From contig JAAVFQ010000021.1 of NCBI GenBank assembly GCA_014800685.1, positions 1 through 64,000 on the forward strand: 64,000 nucleotides of DNA, read 5' to 3'. Positions 16,484-25,814 of this stretch are shown in pieces; the stretch's first letter is position 1; the number at the start of each line of letters is the position of its first letter. Origin of the DNA: Bacteroidales bacterium. GTDB lineage: Bacteria; Bacteroidota; Bacteroidia; Bacteroidales; Muribaculaceae. The notes beneath the pieces were generated by a model, which saw only the letters and a program-made list of their open reading frames with translations, made no database searches and was not told the DNA's origin. The translations under genes were made by a program, and so were the position numbers.

Positions 16484-16796
16484 AATAAACAGGGGAATAA
16501 AGGAGCGTTTCTATAAAGCTATTGTGGCACTGATAGAGCGCAAAGCCCTTAAGGGTCGGCAAACATATTGCCGCCTGTATGATATAGACAAGCGTAATTT
16601 TTATGCACAGGAAAAAGACCTACAGGAAGCAAAGCTAAAGTTATACTGGCTTGTGCCGCTGGTTACGGAATATGGTATTAGCGCACACTGGCTGCTTACT
16701 GGCACAGGCAGAATGTTTGAACCCATAGCACAGCGAAAGCAGCGAGAAAGTGCCTACGATAAAGAAACAGGGTTGCCCACTACTGGGGAACCGTAA
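16461..16796 (+). CDS. HTH-like/hypothetical protein downstream of the repressor
   Basis: LYDIDKRNFYAQEKDLQEAKLKLYWLVPLVTEYGISAHWLLTGTGRMF resembles a phage repressor N-terminal region. Confidence 0.6.
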   Translation: MPSPASIEINRGIKERFYKAIVALIERKALKGRQTYCRLYDIDKRNFYAQEKDLQEAKLKLYWLVPLVTEYGISAHWLLTGTGRMFEPIAQRKQRESAYDKETGLPTTGEP

Positions 16797-18045
16797 AGCC
16801 TACCAGCTCCAGCACCCTTTTATTTGCTGCGTCCTGCTGGCTGTAATCCCTATCAATGTAAATGTCCGTTACGCGCATTTGCTCGTCCACGTGGTTTAAT
16901 GCTTCGTGTATTGTAGCTTTATCCACAGCTGCCTTATTTCGTGCCAGTGTCGCCCACGTATGCCGTGCTGCATAAAACTCCAAATCATCAACCTTAACGC
17001 TGTCCATTGCGCCTATAACTTTCAAGCCGCGATTTATATTTGCGTTCATTGTGTGGTAGCTGTTATATCGCCTGTGAAAGTTAAACACTCTTTCGCCTGT
17101 CGGGTCTAAATACTTTTCCACAAGCGGACGCACGCACGGCTCAACCTTAATGCTTATTTTGGCTTCGTCAGCACGCCTGCTGCGTGTTTTGGTACGTTTG
17201 TAGGTTATACGCTCTCCGTCATATTCCACAGCATTATATAAATCTACGCTGTTCATACCTATAAGCCCAAAGGAAAGCAGGAACACATCGCGTGCAGTGG
17301 TTACTCTGCTATCCACCGTTCTGCCGTCAGGCACGCGCATAATGGCTTGCAGCTGCTCAACTGTAATGCTGCGTTTGCGTGTTAAAGGCTGTTTGGGTAC
17401 TTTGAACCGCTTGAAAGGGCTTAAGGGTATGCGAATAATACCTGCGTCCTCGTCATTGTATCGCTCCTTTGCCTTGTTGTGCAGTATGCGTACTGCACCC
17501 AAATAGGAGCTGGGGGCGCGTTCACCCTTAACCCTGTTTGGACGTGCTGGCTCGTTTACAATAAATGCGTGAAATTCCTCCAGCAGCTTAACTGTAATTT
17601 CGCTTATGTCCAAATGGTCGCGCTTAAGAAACCTTTTAAGGGCTACCAGTGCCGACCTGTAATAAAGTGCAGTGCCGACCCTGCCAGCAGCCTTTGTTTC
17701 CTCAACCACATCTTCGCCAAACCGTATAAAGTCCAGCCTAAATACTCCGTGCTGCTTTTCATAGCTGCGTATGTATGCGCACACCTCGTCCACTGTCATT
17801 ACCTGCGCCCTTACTGGTGGTATGGTAGCTGCTATTTGTTGGTACTGCTCAACCTCTTTTTTTAGCTGGTCGTTAATGGCTGCGTTTTTAATCTTTAGAC
17901 CGCGTGTAAGGTCTTTGGCAGTAACGAACACGTTTGTTGCCACGTGCCGCTTCTGCCTGTTGTGGGTAATTCTAATCTTTACATTGTAAGTGCCGTCCTC
18001 TTTTTTGTGGTGGGCGTACACTACAGCCTTAAATGTTGTTGCCAT
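16780..18045 (-). CDS. int: Tyrosine recombinase / phage integrase
   Basis: Arm-binding N-terminus; SAM-like core; C-terminal YAARHTWATLARNKAAVDKATIHEALNHVDEQMRVTDIYI. Confidence 0.92.
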   Translation of the reverse strand: MATTFKAVVYAHHKKEDGTYNVKIRITHNRQKRHVATNVFVTAKDLTRGLKIKNAAINDQLKKEVEQYQQIAATIPPVRAQVMTVDEVCAYIRSYEKQHGVFRLDFIRFGEDVVEETKAAGRVGTALYYRSALVALKRFLKRDHLDISEITVKLLEEFHAFIVNEPARPNRVKGERAPSSYLGAVRILHNKAKERYNDEDAGIIRIPLSPFKRFKVPKQPLTRKRSITVEQLQAIMRVPDGRTVDSRVTTARDVFLLSFGLIGMNSVDLYNAVEYDGERITYKRTKTRSRRADEAKISIKVEPCVRPLVEKYLDPTGERVFNFHRRYNSYHTMNANINRGLKVIGAMDSVKVDDLEFYAARHTWATLARNKAAVDKATIHEALNHVDEQMRVTDIYIDRDYSQQDAANKRVLELVGFTVPQ

Positions 18046-18154
18046 AATATGCCTTGTTACTGCGAATAAACAATGCCTGTGGCTGGTGTTCTACTGTGGA
18101 ACATTTGAGCCACATTTTGCCGCAAAGTTAGCTACAGGGGCATATAAGTGCAGC

Positions 18155-18193
18155 AAAAAGGGTTACTAACTTTTGAAAGTAGTAACCCTTTTT
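18155..18193. terminator. Bidirectional hairpin terminator between integrase and tRNA-Arg
   Basis: AAAAAGGGTTACTA...TAGTAACCCTTTTT, 14-bp perfect stem. Confidence 0.75.
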
Positions 18194-18194
18194 G

Positions 18195-18266
18195 TACTCC
18201 CGAAGGGAATCGAACCCTTATCAAAAGAACCGGAATCTTTCATTCTATCCATTGAACTACAGGAGC
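18195..18266 (-). tRNA. tRNA-Arg (anticodon CCG)
   Basis: GCTCCTGTAGTTCAATGGATAGAATGAAAGATTCCGGTTCTTTTGATAAGGGTTCGATTCCCTTCGGGAGTA folds into a full cloverleaf. Confidence 0.88.
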
Positions 18267-18337
18267 TTACATATTTTATATTTTTATCGGCTCTCTTGCC
18301 GATTTTGTGGGCTGGTGCATTTTTGTTATTTTTGTAC

Positions 18338-18382
18338 ACGAGCACCGGAATCTTCTATTTTATCCATTAAACTACGGGTGCC
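18338..18382 (-). pseudogene. 5' half of a second tRNA-Arg(CCG), broken at the anticodon loop
   Basis: GCACCCGTAGTTTAATGGATAAAATAGAAGATTCCGGT then unrelated sequence; no 3' anticodon stem, T-arm or acceptor. Confidence 0.7.
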
Positions 18383-18712
18383 TCTTGGCCGGTCTGCCCT
18401 CAGTTTCCTTTCGGGCTACCTTTTCCACTTGCAAAATTACTATTTTTATTTGACTTCAACCCTATTTTTTATAAAAAAATCTCACCTCTTCTCTTTATCT
18501 CCTGACTATAAGACACATACACCAACACCTTCCCATCAGCCACATCCGTATTCTCCCTCACCGATTCCCTCTCCATCTTTCCGCGACGCTCCCGGAGTAA
18601 ATTCCATACACATTCCTTGCCACTTAATGCTTGACTTTCACGATTTTTTGTTAACTTTGCAAGTATTGAAACCTAATTTACTCATATTTTAATTTCTGAA
18701 TTTTCTTACGCT

Positions 18713-19381
18713 ATGAATGTAAGAATAGAAGATGGATGGAAAGAGCTCCTCAGCGACGTGTTCTCTTCAAAGCAGTTTGAGCAGCTTGCTGAGAGGGTAA
18801 AATCAGAATATGCCTCTATGCCGCAGAGGATTTATCCTCCCGCTTCGCTCATCTTCAATGCCTTTGACCTATGCCCGCTATCCAAGACACGCGTGGTAAT
18901 TGTAGGCCAAGATCCTTATCATGGCCCCGGCCAAGCCAATGGGCTCGCGTTTTCGGTTAATCCGGGCATACCTCTCCCTCCCTCTCTTCTGAATATTTTC
19001 AAGGAGGTAACCGCCGACACAGGTGCCGAAATGCCTGCCGACGGCGACCTCTCACGATGGGCACGGCAGGGGGTGCTTCTCCTAAACTCATCTCTAACGG
19101 TCAGGGAGCATGCCCCCAAGTCTCACGCCTCTATCGGGTGGAGCGAATTTACTGATGTCGTAATCCGTCGGCTGGCTGAGGCTCGTGAGCACCTCGTTTT
19201 TCTCCTGTGGGGCGCCGACGCCATCAGAAAGGGGAGCGCCATAGATCCCTCTCGCCATCTCGTGCTTACCTCCCCCCACCCCTCCCCACTCTCGGCTCAC
19301 AGAGGTTTTTTCGGCAATCATCACTTCTCGCAGACCAATGACTTTCTGAGAGCTAACGGTCTCGACCCTATTATATGGTGA
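18713..19381 (+). CDS. ung: Uracil-DNA glycosylase
   Basis: VVIVGQDPYHGPGQANGLAFSV...LTSPHPSPLSAHRGFFG. Confidence 0.96.
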   Translation: MNVRIEDGWKELLSDVFSSKQFEQLAERVKSEYASMPQRIYPPASLIFNAFDLCPLSKTRVVIVGQDPYHGPGQANGLAFSVNPGIPLPPSLLNIFKEVTADTGAEMPADGDLSRWARQGVLLLNSSLTVREHAPKSHASIGWSEFTDVVIRRLAEAREHLVFLLWGADAIRKGSAIDPSRHLVLTSPHPSPLSAHRGFFGNHHFSQTNDFLRANGLDPIIW

Positions 19382-19466
19382 TTGTGCTCGGACTCTTTCT
19401 CCTTAGTTTAACCTTTATGTAAGTATTGAAAATTAATTTATACTATATTCGCGCTAATTTTTTAAG

Positions 19467-19585
19467 TAAGTGAGAAAAACTAATGTACATATAAAACGAA
19501 GTAATTTTGGAGATAATTTCGCGGCGAAACGAAGGAAGATATAAGAATATCTGACTGAGTGACAACGCGAAATTAGCCCAAAAGG
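19467..19585. repeat. Structured intergenic repeat copy 1
   Basis: GTGAGAAAAACTAAT...AACGAAGTAATTTTGGAGATAATTTCGCG...CGCGAAATTA with nested AGATAT-AAGA-ATATCT; partial copy at 21373-21420. Confidence 0.5.
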
Positions 19586-19705
19586 GCAAGTTTTATTGTA
19601 CAAGAGTTTTCATCTCATATATCGTTTAATTTTGAAGATAGTATAAAAGATTTTTCAACTCATATTATCGTTTAATTTTGAAGACTTACTTATAACCTAC
19701 CCTAT

Positions 19706-20098
19706 ATGACTATTCAGGAAAGAAAAGAAATAATGCTGAAAGCGCGCGCAGAAGGCTATAACTGCGCCCAGTCTCTCCTTCTCGCTTTTGAAGATCGCCT
19801 CCCTCTGCAGCGCGATGAACTGGCAGCTCTCGCCGCTTCGCTCGGAGCAGGACTCGGTTGCGGTGAAATATGCGGCGTCGCCAATGCCATGTCTATTGCC
19901 AAAGGGCTATCCCTCAAGGCCTCCACGCCCGATATGAAGGTGCAGACCATGAAGGAGGGAGCCGCTCTCGCCCGCCGCTTTGAAGAACTCAACGGCGCTC
20001 TCAGATGCGCTGACCTGAAGGGCGTCCCCGGTAAAAAGACTTGCAACGAGCTCATTGCTGACGGCGTAGAAATCCTTGATGCCGCTCTCCCTCTATGA
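19706..20098 (+). CDS. C_GCAxxG_C_C family protein
   Basis: AEGYNCAQSLLLAF...GAGLGCGEICGVANAMSIAKG...CNELIADG. Confidence 0.82.
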   Translation: MTIQERKEIMLKARAEGYNCAQSLLLAFEDRLPLQRDELAALAASLGAGLGCGEICGVANAMSIAKGLSLKASTPDMKVQTMKEGAALARRFEELNGALRCADLKGVPGKKTCNELIADGVEILDAALPL

Positions 20099-21339
20099 GT
20101 CGCCTCCTTAAGCTTTTTCTCGCGGCGCTCTGCCTCTCTGCCGTTGCCCCGATATCTGCCGCCGACCCGTTGAAAACTGAAATTTTCAACGATGCTTTCC
20201 GCACTCTTAAGGTGCAGAAAGATGAGGATTTCTTCGCCCTGCCTGTGATTAGACTTGGCTCTGACGATGTCCTCACTTTCTCTTTTGACGAAATGGGCGA
20301 TGACTATTCCCTCCTCGAATATAGGCTCGTGCACTGCAACGCCGACTGGAAGCCATCCTCGCTCCTCGACTCCGAGATTGTGGCTCGTTTCAATTCTGCA
20401 AAGGTGGAAGACTATGCCTTCTCTTCCAACACCTATATCCATTTCGTCAACTATCGCATTTCTATCCCTAACGACGACATTTCTCCTCTCGTCTCCGGCA
20501 ATTATATCCTCCAGGTTTTCCCGGAGAATAATCCTGACGAAGTCTTGCTGCAGGCGCGGTTTGCCGTTTCGGAGGAGAGCATCGGCGTCAGTGGGCGCGC
20601 CTCATCTCATACCGACCGCGGCTCTGCCGGCCCTTTTCAGCAACTCTCTTTCACTCTCTCTGCCCCTAAACTCGACATCAGAGACCCCTTCTCCGAACTA
20701 ATCGTTGTGGCTGCACAAAATGAAGCCCCGGAATCCATCCGCTACATTCGCGCTCCTCTTCGGGCCTCCAATCATGAAATAGTATACGAGCATCTCCCTG
20801 ACCTCATATTCCCTGCCGGCAACGAGTTCAGAAGATTTGAATCTGTGAGGGTTGACTATCCGGGTATGCACATCGACTCCATCACATTCGCTGAACCGGC
20901 CTATCACGTCTGGCTCGCTCCTGACTTCCCACGCGCCGACTCGGAATATCTCTACGACTCTACTCAGCACGGCAGATTCCTTGTGCGGGAGCATAACGCT
21001 ACTGACTCCGACCTCGCCGCAGACTATCTCGTCACTCACTTCTCTCTCAAGGCTCCATACGTTAAGGATAGGGACATTTTCGTGCAAGGAGAGTTTTCCG
21101 CCTTCTCTCTCGATAAGGCCTATAAGATGTATTACGACTTTGAAGACAGGGCTTACCATCTCAGTCTGCCGCTAAAGCAGGGCTCATACAACTATCGCTA
21201 CTTCTCTCCTCAGGCACCATCTGCCATTGAAGGCGACAAGCATGAGACAAGCAACGAATATTCCGTGCGAGTATATTACCGCACTCCGGGCGCAAGAGCA
21301 GACCGCCTTATCGCCACTGCTCAGTTCATTTCTCAATGA
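20095..21339 (+). CDS. DUF5103-like secreted protein
   Basis: Signal peptide; DEMGDDYSLLEYRLVHCNADWKPSSL...SSNTYIHFVNYRISIPNDDI...SGNYILQVF. Confidence 0.78.
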   Translation: MSRLLKLFLAALCLSAVAPISAADPLKTEIFNDAFRTLKVQKDEDFFALPVIRLGSDDVLTFSFDEMGDDYSLLEYRLVHCNADWKPSSLLDSEIVARFNSAKVEDYAFSSNTYIHFVNYRISIPNDDISPLVSGNYILQVFPENNPDEVLLQARFAVSEESIGVSGRASSHTDRGSAGPFQQLSFTLSAPKLDIRDPFSELIVVAAQNEAPESIRYIRAPLRASNHEIVYEHLPDLIFPAGNEFRRFESVRVDYPGMHIDSITFAEPAYHVWLAPDFPRADSEYLYDSTQHGRFLVREHNATDSDLAADYLVTHFSLKAPYVKDRDIFVQGEFSAFSLDKAYKMYYDFEDRAYHLSLPLKQGSYNYRYFSPQAPSAIEGDKHETSNEYSVRVYYRTPGARADRLIATAQFISQ

Positions 21340-21372
21340 CGCTTCGCGAGCAGTGTAATTTAATTTACGAAT

Positions 21373-21420
21373 GAGTGAGAAAAATTAATAAGAACGAAGT
21401 GATTTTGGAGATATTTTTCG
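21373..21420. repeat. Structured intergenic repeat copy 2 (truncated)
   Basis: AGTGAGAAAAATTAATAAGAACGAAGTGATTTTGGAGATA matches the 5' part of copy 1. Confidence 0.45.
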
Positions 21421-21446
21421 ACCTTACTTAATAAATAGATTTCGGC

Positions 21447-22040
21447 ATGATACAGATAAAAGACACTATAGTCTCCCTTGACCTCATAGAAGAATTCTTC
21501 TGCTGCGACATTGATGCCTGCCACGGCGACTGCTGTGTGGAGGGAGATGCCGGCGCGCCACTCTCCGAGAAGGAATTGGAAACGATTAAGCATATCCTTC
21601 CCCAAGTCAAAGACTTCCTCTCTCCCGCCGGATTAAACGTTATCAATGAAGAGGGTCCCGCATATCTCGACCCCGACGGCGACCTGGTGACAGCTCTTAT
21701 TGACGGGGCTGCATGCGCTTTTACCGGATTTGGCCCCGACGGCAGATGCTATTGCGCTCTCGAAAAGGCTTGCGAGGCCGGATGCTCTGACTTCCGTAAG
21801 CCCGCTTCCTGCGCCCTTTATCCCGTCAGAATTAAGAAATATCCCTCCTTCACTGCCGTCAATCTCCATAAATGGAAAATCTGCAAACCGGCTTTCGCCC
21901 TCGGTCGCAAACTTAACCTCCGGGCTTATCAGTTCCTTCAGGGCCCTCTCACCGACTTCTTCGGCAAAGAATGGTATGACGAGCTCTGTCTGACTGCCGA
22001 CGAATATCTGAAAGCTAAAGAGGCCGGGATGCTACCTTGA
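21447..22040 (+). CDS. DUF3109 family protein
   Basis: FFCCDIDACHGDCCVEGDAGAPL...RCYCALEKACEAG...KPASCALYPVRIK. Confidence 0.82.
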   Translation: MIQIKDTIVSLDLIEEFFCCDIDACHGDCCVEGDAGAPLSEKELETIKHILPQVKDFLSPAGLNVINEEGPAYLDPDGDLVTALIDGAACAFTGFGPDGRCYCALEKACEAGCSDFRKPASCALYPVRIKKYPSFTAVNLHKWKICKPAFALGRKLNLRAYQFLQGPLTDFFGKEWYDELCLTADEYLKAKEAGMLP

Positions 22041-22055
22041 TTCTTTTCCATACCT

Positions 22056-23489
22056 ATGATTGAGATTTTCAACTTCTGGATTCTTGCCATAATTCTTATC
22101 GCTTACGTCGTCCTTGTCGGGTCGGCATGCATCGTCGTGCTTTCGGAAAACAGGTCGCCCATACGCTCTCTCGCTTGGGTAATCGCACTGATATTCCTCC
22201 CTGGCATCGGCCTCATTTTCTATCTCTTCTTCGGACGCTCTCTTAAATCATTAAACCTTTTATATCGACACCACAAACGACGCATTCTCCAGAATAAACA
22301 CCGGAAGGTCGGCTCGCTCGACGACATTGGACTCTCCCAGCATCATAAGCAACTCGTAAAACTCGCCTTCTCCCTCACCCATTCCCCGGTCACCATTCAT
22401 AACAAGATGTCTATCTTCACCAATGGGGCCAACAAGTTCCGCTCTCTCCTTATCGACCTCTCCAACGCCCGGTCTTCTATCCTGCTCCAGTACTACATTT
22501 TTCAGGATGATGAAATCGGCTCTCGCATTGCCGATATCCTCTGCGAAAAGGCCCGGGATGGCGTCGACGTGAAGGTCATTTATGACCACGTCGGCTCCTT
22601 CTCTTCTTCCTCAGCTTTCTTCCGGCGAATGAAAGACGCCGGCGTCGATGTACAGCCTTTCTTCAGAGTCACCTTCCCGCAGCTCGCCAATAGAATCAAC
22701 TGGCGGAACCATCGCAAAATCGTCATTATTGACTCCGAGATAGGATATATCGGGGGCATGAACATCGCCGACAGATACACTAACGATAATTCAAAACACA
22801 ACGACTGGAGAGACACTCATTTCAGACTCGAAGGAGAAATTGTCCAGTCGCTGATATACTCTTTCGCTCTTGACTATAACTTCCTGAAAAAGAAACTCAC
22901 CGAATTTCGATATGCCCCCTCCGCGCCCCTGCCCGAAGCCACTCTCCCTCTACAACTCGTCACCGGCGGTCCCGCAGCCAAATGGGATAATCTCTCGCTA
23001 TGCTTCCTAAAGGCTATCGCCTCTGCGAAAAAACTCATCTACATTCAGACTCCATATTTCCTCCCTACAGACGCCCTCCTTCATGCCCTCGAAGCCGCTG
23101 CCCTCTCGCAAGTGGACGTCAGAATTATGCTCCCCAGAAAATCAGACTCCCGACTCCTACAGCTCGCATCGCTCTCTTACGTCACTCAGTGCATGCGCGC
23201 AGGAATAAAATTCTATCTCTACGACCCGGGAATGCTGCACGCCAAAACGATGATCATTGACGACGACTTCGTCACCGCAGGCTCTACCAACTTCGACTTC
23301 CGATCCCTCGAAAACAACTTTGAGGCCAACCTTCTGATATTCTCTCCAGTAGCAAACGCTACAATGAAGGACATTTTCTTCCGCGACGCTGCAAAATGCA
23401 CTAAGCTCAATTTCTCAAACTGGAAAAACCGACCCAGACTCCAGCGCACCCTCGAATCCTTCGTCAGACTCCTCGCCCCGATTCTCTGA
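22056..23489 (+). CDS. cls: Cardiolipin synthase (phospholipase D family)
   Basis: Two HKD motifs: NHRKIVIIDSEIGYIGG and LHAKTMIIDDDFVTAGSTNFD; N-terminal TM helices. Confidence 0.92.
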   Translation: MIEIFNFWILAIILIAYVVLVGSACIVVLSENRSPIRSLAWVIALIFLPGIGLIFYLFFGRSLKSLNLLYRHHKRRILQNKHRKVGSLDDIGLSQHHKQLVKLAFSLTHSPVTIHNKMSIFTNGANKFRSLLIDLSNARSSILLQYYIFQDDEIGSRIADILCEKARDGVDVKVIYDHVGSFSSSSAFFRRMKDAGVDVQPFFRVTFPQLANRINWRNHRKIVIIDSEIGYIGGMNIADRYTNDNSKHNDWRDTHFRLEGEIVQSLIYSFALDYNFLKKKLTEFRYAPSAPLPEATLPLQLVTGGPAAKWDNLSLCFLKAIASAKKLIYIQTPYFLPTDALLHALEAAALSQVDVRIMLPRKSDSRLLQLASLSYVTQCMRAGIKFYLYDPGMLHAKTMIIDDDFVTAGSTNFDFRSLENNFEANLLIFSPVANATMKDIFFRDAAKCTKLNFSNWKNRPRLQRTLESFVRLLAPIL

Positions 23490-23510
23490 TTCTGAAGTAA
23501 TTTAGTTATA

Positions 23511-24566
23511 ATGATTGACTCAAAAAAACTTCGCAAAAAATTCCTCGATGCGACTCTCGGCTCTCTCCGGGCTGCTGACTATGCCATTACCGCTATGGCT
23601 CCTCACCGAATGCCCGTCCCCGACATCACTACTCCCATCGACATCGCAATCCCGGTCATCCCTAAAGACCTCCCTGTCCTACCACTTTGCGTCGAAGGCA
23701 TTCGGCGCAATATCCCACACCCAATCCGAGAAATATATCTCATAGCACCCTCCAATCCCGACATCCTTAAAGCTGCTCACACCCTCCGGCTCAAATTCAT
23801 CGACGAAACAACCATCCTCCCGGGGGCCCCCCAAGATATCCCCGTTTCCCGTCCCGACAGAGCTAACCGAAAAGGATGGATATTCCAGCAATTCCTGAAA
23901 CTATCAGCCAAAATAGGCACCGCCGACTACACTCTTTTCATCGATGCCGACCATATTCTCCTGCGTCCTCACACTTTCCTGACCCCTGACGAACGCACCA
24001 TCCTTTACACATCCAAAGAATTCTATCTACCATACTACGACAACATCCGTCGACTCACCGGCTCATGCCCCTTCGCCAGACACTCCTTCATCTCCCATAA
24101 AATGCTCTTTCACAAACCCACTCTCCGCCAACTCCAGAAATCGCTCTCACAGCACAACAATACCGACTGGAAAAACGCCATTCTCAACAGCATCGACTGG
24201 GACTATCCCTCTCCATTCTCCGAATTTGAACTCTACGGCCGATTCCTCCCCTCAAGCCGCAAAGCCACTCATCCCTGGCTTCAGAAAGCGCTGACCACAC
24301 TCCCCCACCCCTTCTCCACACTCACCCACGAACAGCTTGACGCCACCCACGAACAGCTTGACGCCAGCCCCGAACAGCTTGACGCCAGCCCCGAACAGCT
24401 TGACGTCACCCCCGCCGACAACAGCAAATCCACGTCAACCCACCCCTCGACCGCTGACATCTACGAAGCGCTTGCCAAAGCCTACCCCCGACACCTATCC
24501 GTCACACTCCCCGCATATCTCCGTTCCCCCCACAAATCTCAACCGAAAACTCACCAAGCCCCATAA
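23511..24566 (+). CDS. DUF6492-like / glycosyltransferase-like protein with C-terminal heptad repeat
   Basis: DIAIPVIPKDLPVLPLCVEGIRRNI...LFIDADHILL; THEQLDA repeats. Confidence 0.65.
   Translation: MIDSKKLRKKFLDATLGSLRAADYAITAMAPHRMPVPDITTPIDIAIPVIPKDLPVLPLCVEGIRRNIPHPIREIYLIAPSNPDILKAAHTLRLKFIDETTILPGAPQDIPVSRPDRANRKGWIFQQFLKLSAKIGTADYTLFIDADHILLRPHTFLTPDERTILYTSKEFYLPYYDNIRRLTGSCPFARHSFISHKMLFHKPTLRQLQKSLSQHNNTDWKNAILNSIDWDYPSPFSEFELYGRFLPSSRKATHPWLQKALTTLPHPFSTLTHEQLDATHEQLDASPEQLDASPEQLDVTPADNSKSTSTHPSTADIYEALAKAYPRHLSVTLPAYLRSPHKSQPKTHQAP
24324..24407 (+). repeat. Four 21-bp tandem repeats in the DUF6492-like gene
   Basis: (A)CCCACGAACAGCTTGACGCC x2 then AGCCCCGAACAGCTTGACGYC x2; encodes THEQLDA/SPEQLDA. 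Confidence 0.9.
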
Positions 24567-24614
24567 AAAATTCCCCCACTCATTCTTCCGCCATAAGTTG
24601 AACAAATACACAAA

Positions 24615-25742
24615 ATGACAGAAATTGATAAATTCAGACAAATCCTCTCAGAATTTGACTCTACACCTAAAATCAACACCAACCCTACATTCATGGATAT
24701 ATGTCAGTTAGGTGGTGACAAATTTGAAGAACGATGCAGTCAGATCCTAAGATTTTATCTTGACCCGAACGGCCCCCACAATCTAAAATCTCTCTTGCTC
24801 AATTCTTTGCTTGAAGCTGCCCAAAAATCCGACACCTGCTTTTCCCCTGCAAAAACGAAAGTTATCACAGAAGAAATGACTGAGGAAGGTAAATACATTG
24901 ATATTACCGTGATCTCAGACTCCATGGTCATCGCAATTGAAAACAAAATCGGAGCAAGTCTTTACAATCCCCTCGATAATTACGCCCGCCATATCAATCG
25001 AAACTACCCCGATAAAGAAGTGAAAATCTTTATCGTTCTGTCGGCAAAGCGCATTTACGACAGCGCCGAGATTCAAAAAATTAAAGAAAATGATTATATC
25101 TATATAAATTATTCATCATTCTTCACTGCCATCAAACGAAACCTCGGAAACTATGCCCTTGATGCTGACCAAGCATATCTCACATTCCTTCTTGACTTTA
25201 TCCGCACAATCGAAAATAGATTCTACCACCGCAACATGGAACTAAAAAATTTCTTCTACGAGAACCGGAAACACATAGAGAACCTTCTCCATCATTACGA
25301 TAACTTCAAAAATGAGATTCATCAAATCCGCAAAGAACAAATCTCTCAATACAAGACACTAATATGCTCCAAGACTGGCGCGGAATGGTGGATTTATCAA
25401 GGCTGGGATTTAGGAATCTCCTTCAATGACAAAACCCACAGAATAGGAATTGAAAGCTCCTTCAGCAACGGCACTTTTGAGAATCCACTTGGAATGTTTC
25501 ATATATATATTACCGTATGGCGAAAATCTCATTTCTTCACATACGAGCAGCAACTGAAGCAAAAATATCCAAACAGCCACATTGATTATAATGCCATCAA
25601 CGGCACACGCGTATTTCTTCATATAGCAATTCTACCACCAGACAAACCGGAAACAATCATTTCAACACTTGCCGAAACATATAACACCCTCAAATCCATA
25701 GTAGATAAACACAACGCCGCAGAGACAGAAAGCAAGCAATAA
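24615..25742 (+). CDS. PD-(D/E)XK nuclease-like protein
   Basis: GKYIDITVISDSMVIAIENKIGA (D...ExK core), IFIVLSAKR; similar to PDDEXK_4 proteins. Confidence 0.75.
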   Translation: MTEIDKFRQILSEFDSTPKINTNPTFMDICQLGGDKFEERCSQILRFYLDPNGPHNLKSLLLNSLLEAAQKSDTCFSPAKTKVITEEMTEEGKYIDITVISDSMVIAIENKIGASLYNPLDNYARHINRNYPDKEVKIFIVLSAKRIYDSAEIQKIKENDYIYINYSSFFTAIKRNLGNYALDADQAYLTFLLDFIRTIENRFYHRNMELKNFFYENRKHIENLLHHYDNFKNEIHQIRKEQISQYKTLICSKTGAEWWIYQGWDLGISFNDKTHRIGIESSFSNGTFENPLGMFHIYITVWRKSHFFTYEQQLKQKYPNSHIDYNAINGTRVFLHIAILPPDKPETIISTLAETYNTLKSIVDKHNAAETESKQ

Positions 25743-25773
25743 GCATCCCTACCCCTCCGACAACACTTCCTCC

Positions 25774-25814
25774 CCTCTCTCCCTCTCTCCCTCTCTCCCT
25801 CTCTCCCTCTCTCA
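25774..25814. repeat. CCCTCTCT octanucleotide microsatellite (about 5 units)
   Basis: Perfect CCCTCTCT tandem units downstream of the nuclease gene. Confidence 0.85.

Larger units (their letters stand above)
1..18343. mobile_element. Right part of an integrated prophage / phage-like integrative element (left end outside the window)
   Basis: Continuous minus-strand early operon (SSB, RecT, helicase loader, initiator, HU, VRR-NUC, MazG-like), divergent CI-like repressor, tyrosine integrase beside tRNA-Arg. No structural genes visible. Right boundary inferred at the tRNA region. Confidence 0.85.

Noticed and set aside
18287-18304. ATCGGCTCTCTTGCCGAT hairpin as a strong terminator between the tRNA half and the intact tRNA
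   Set aside because: Only a short stem with no T-run on the minus strand; not counted as a terminator.
24324-24407. Possible CRISPR or iteron array
   Set aside because: Tandem 21-bp units without spacers, in frame, encoding a heptad repeat.
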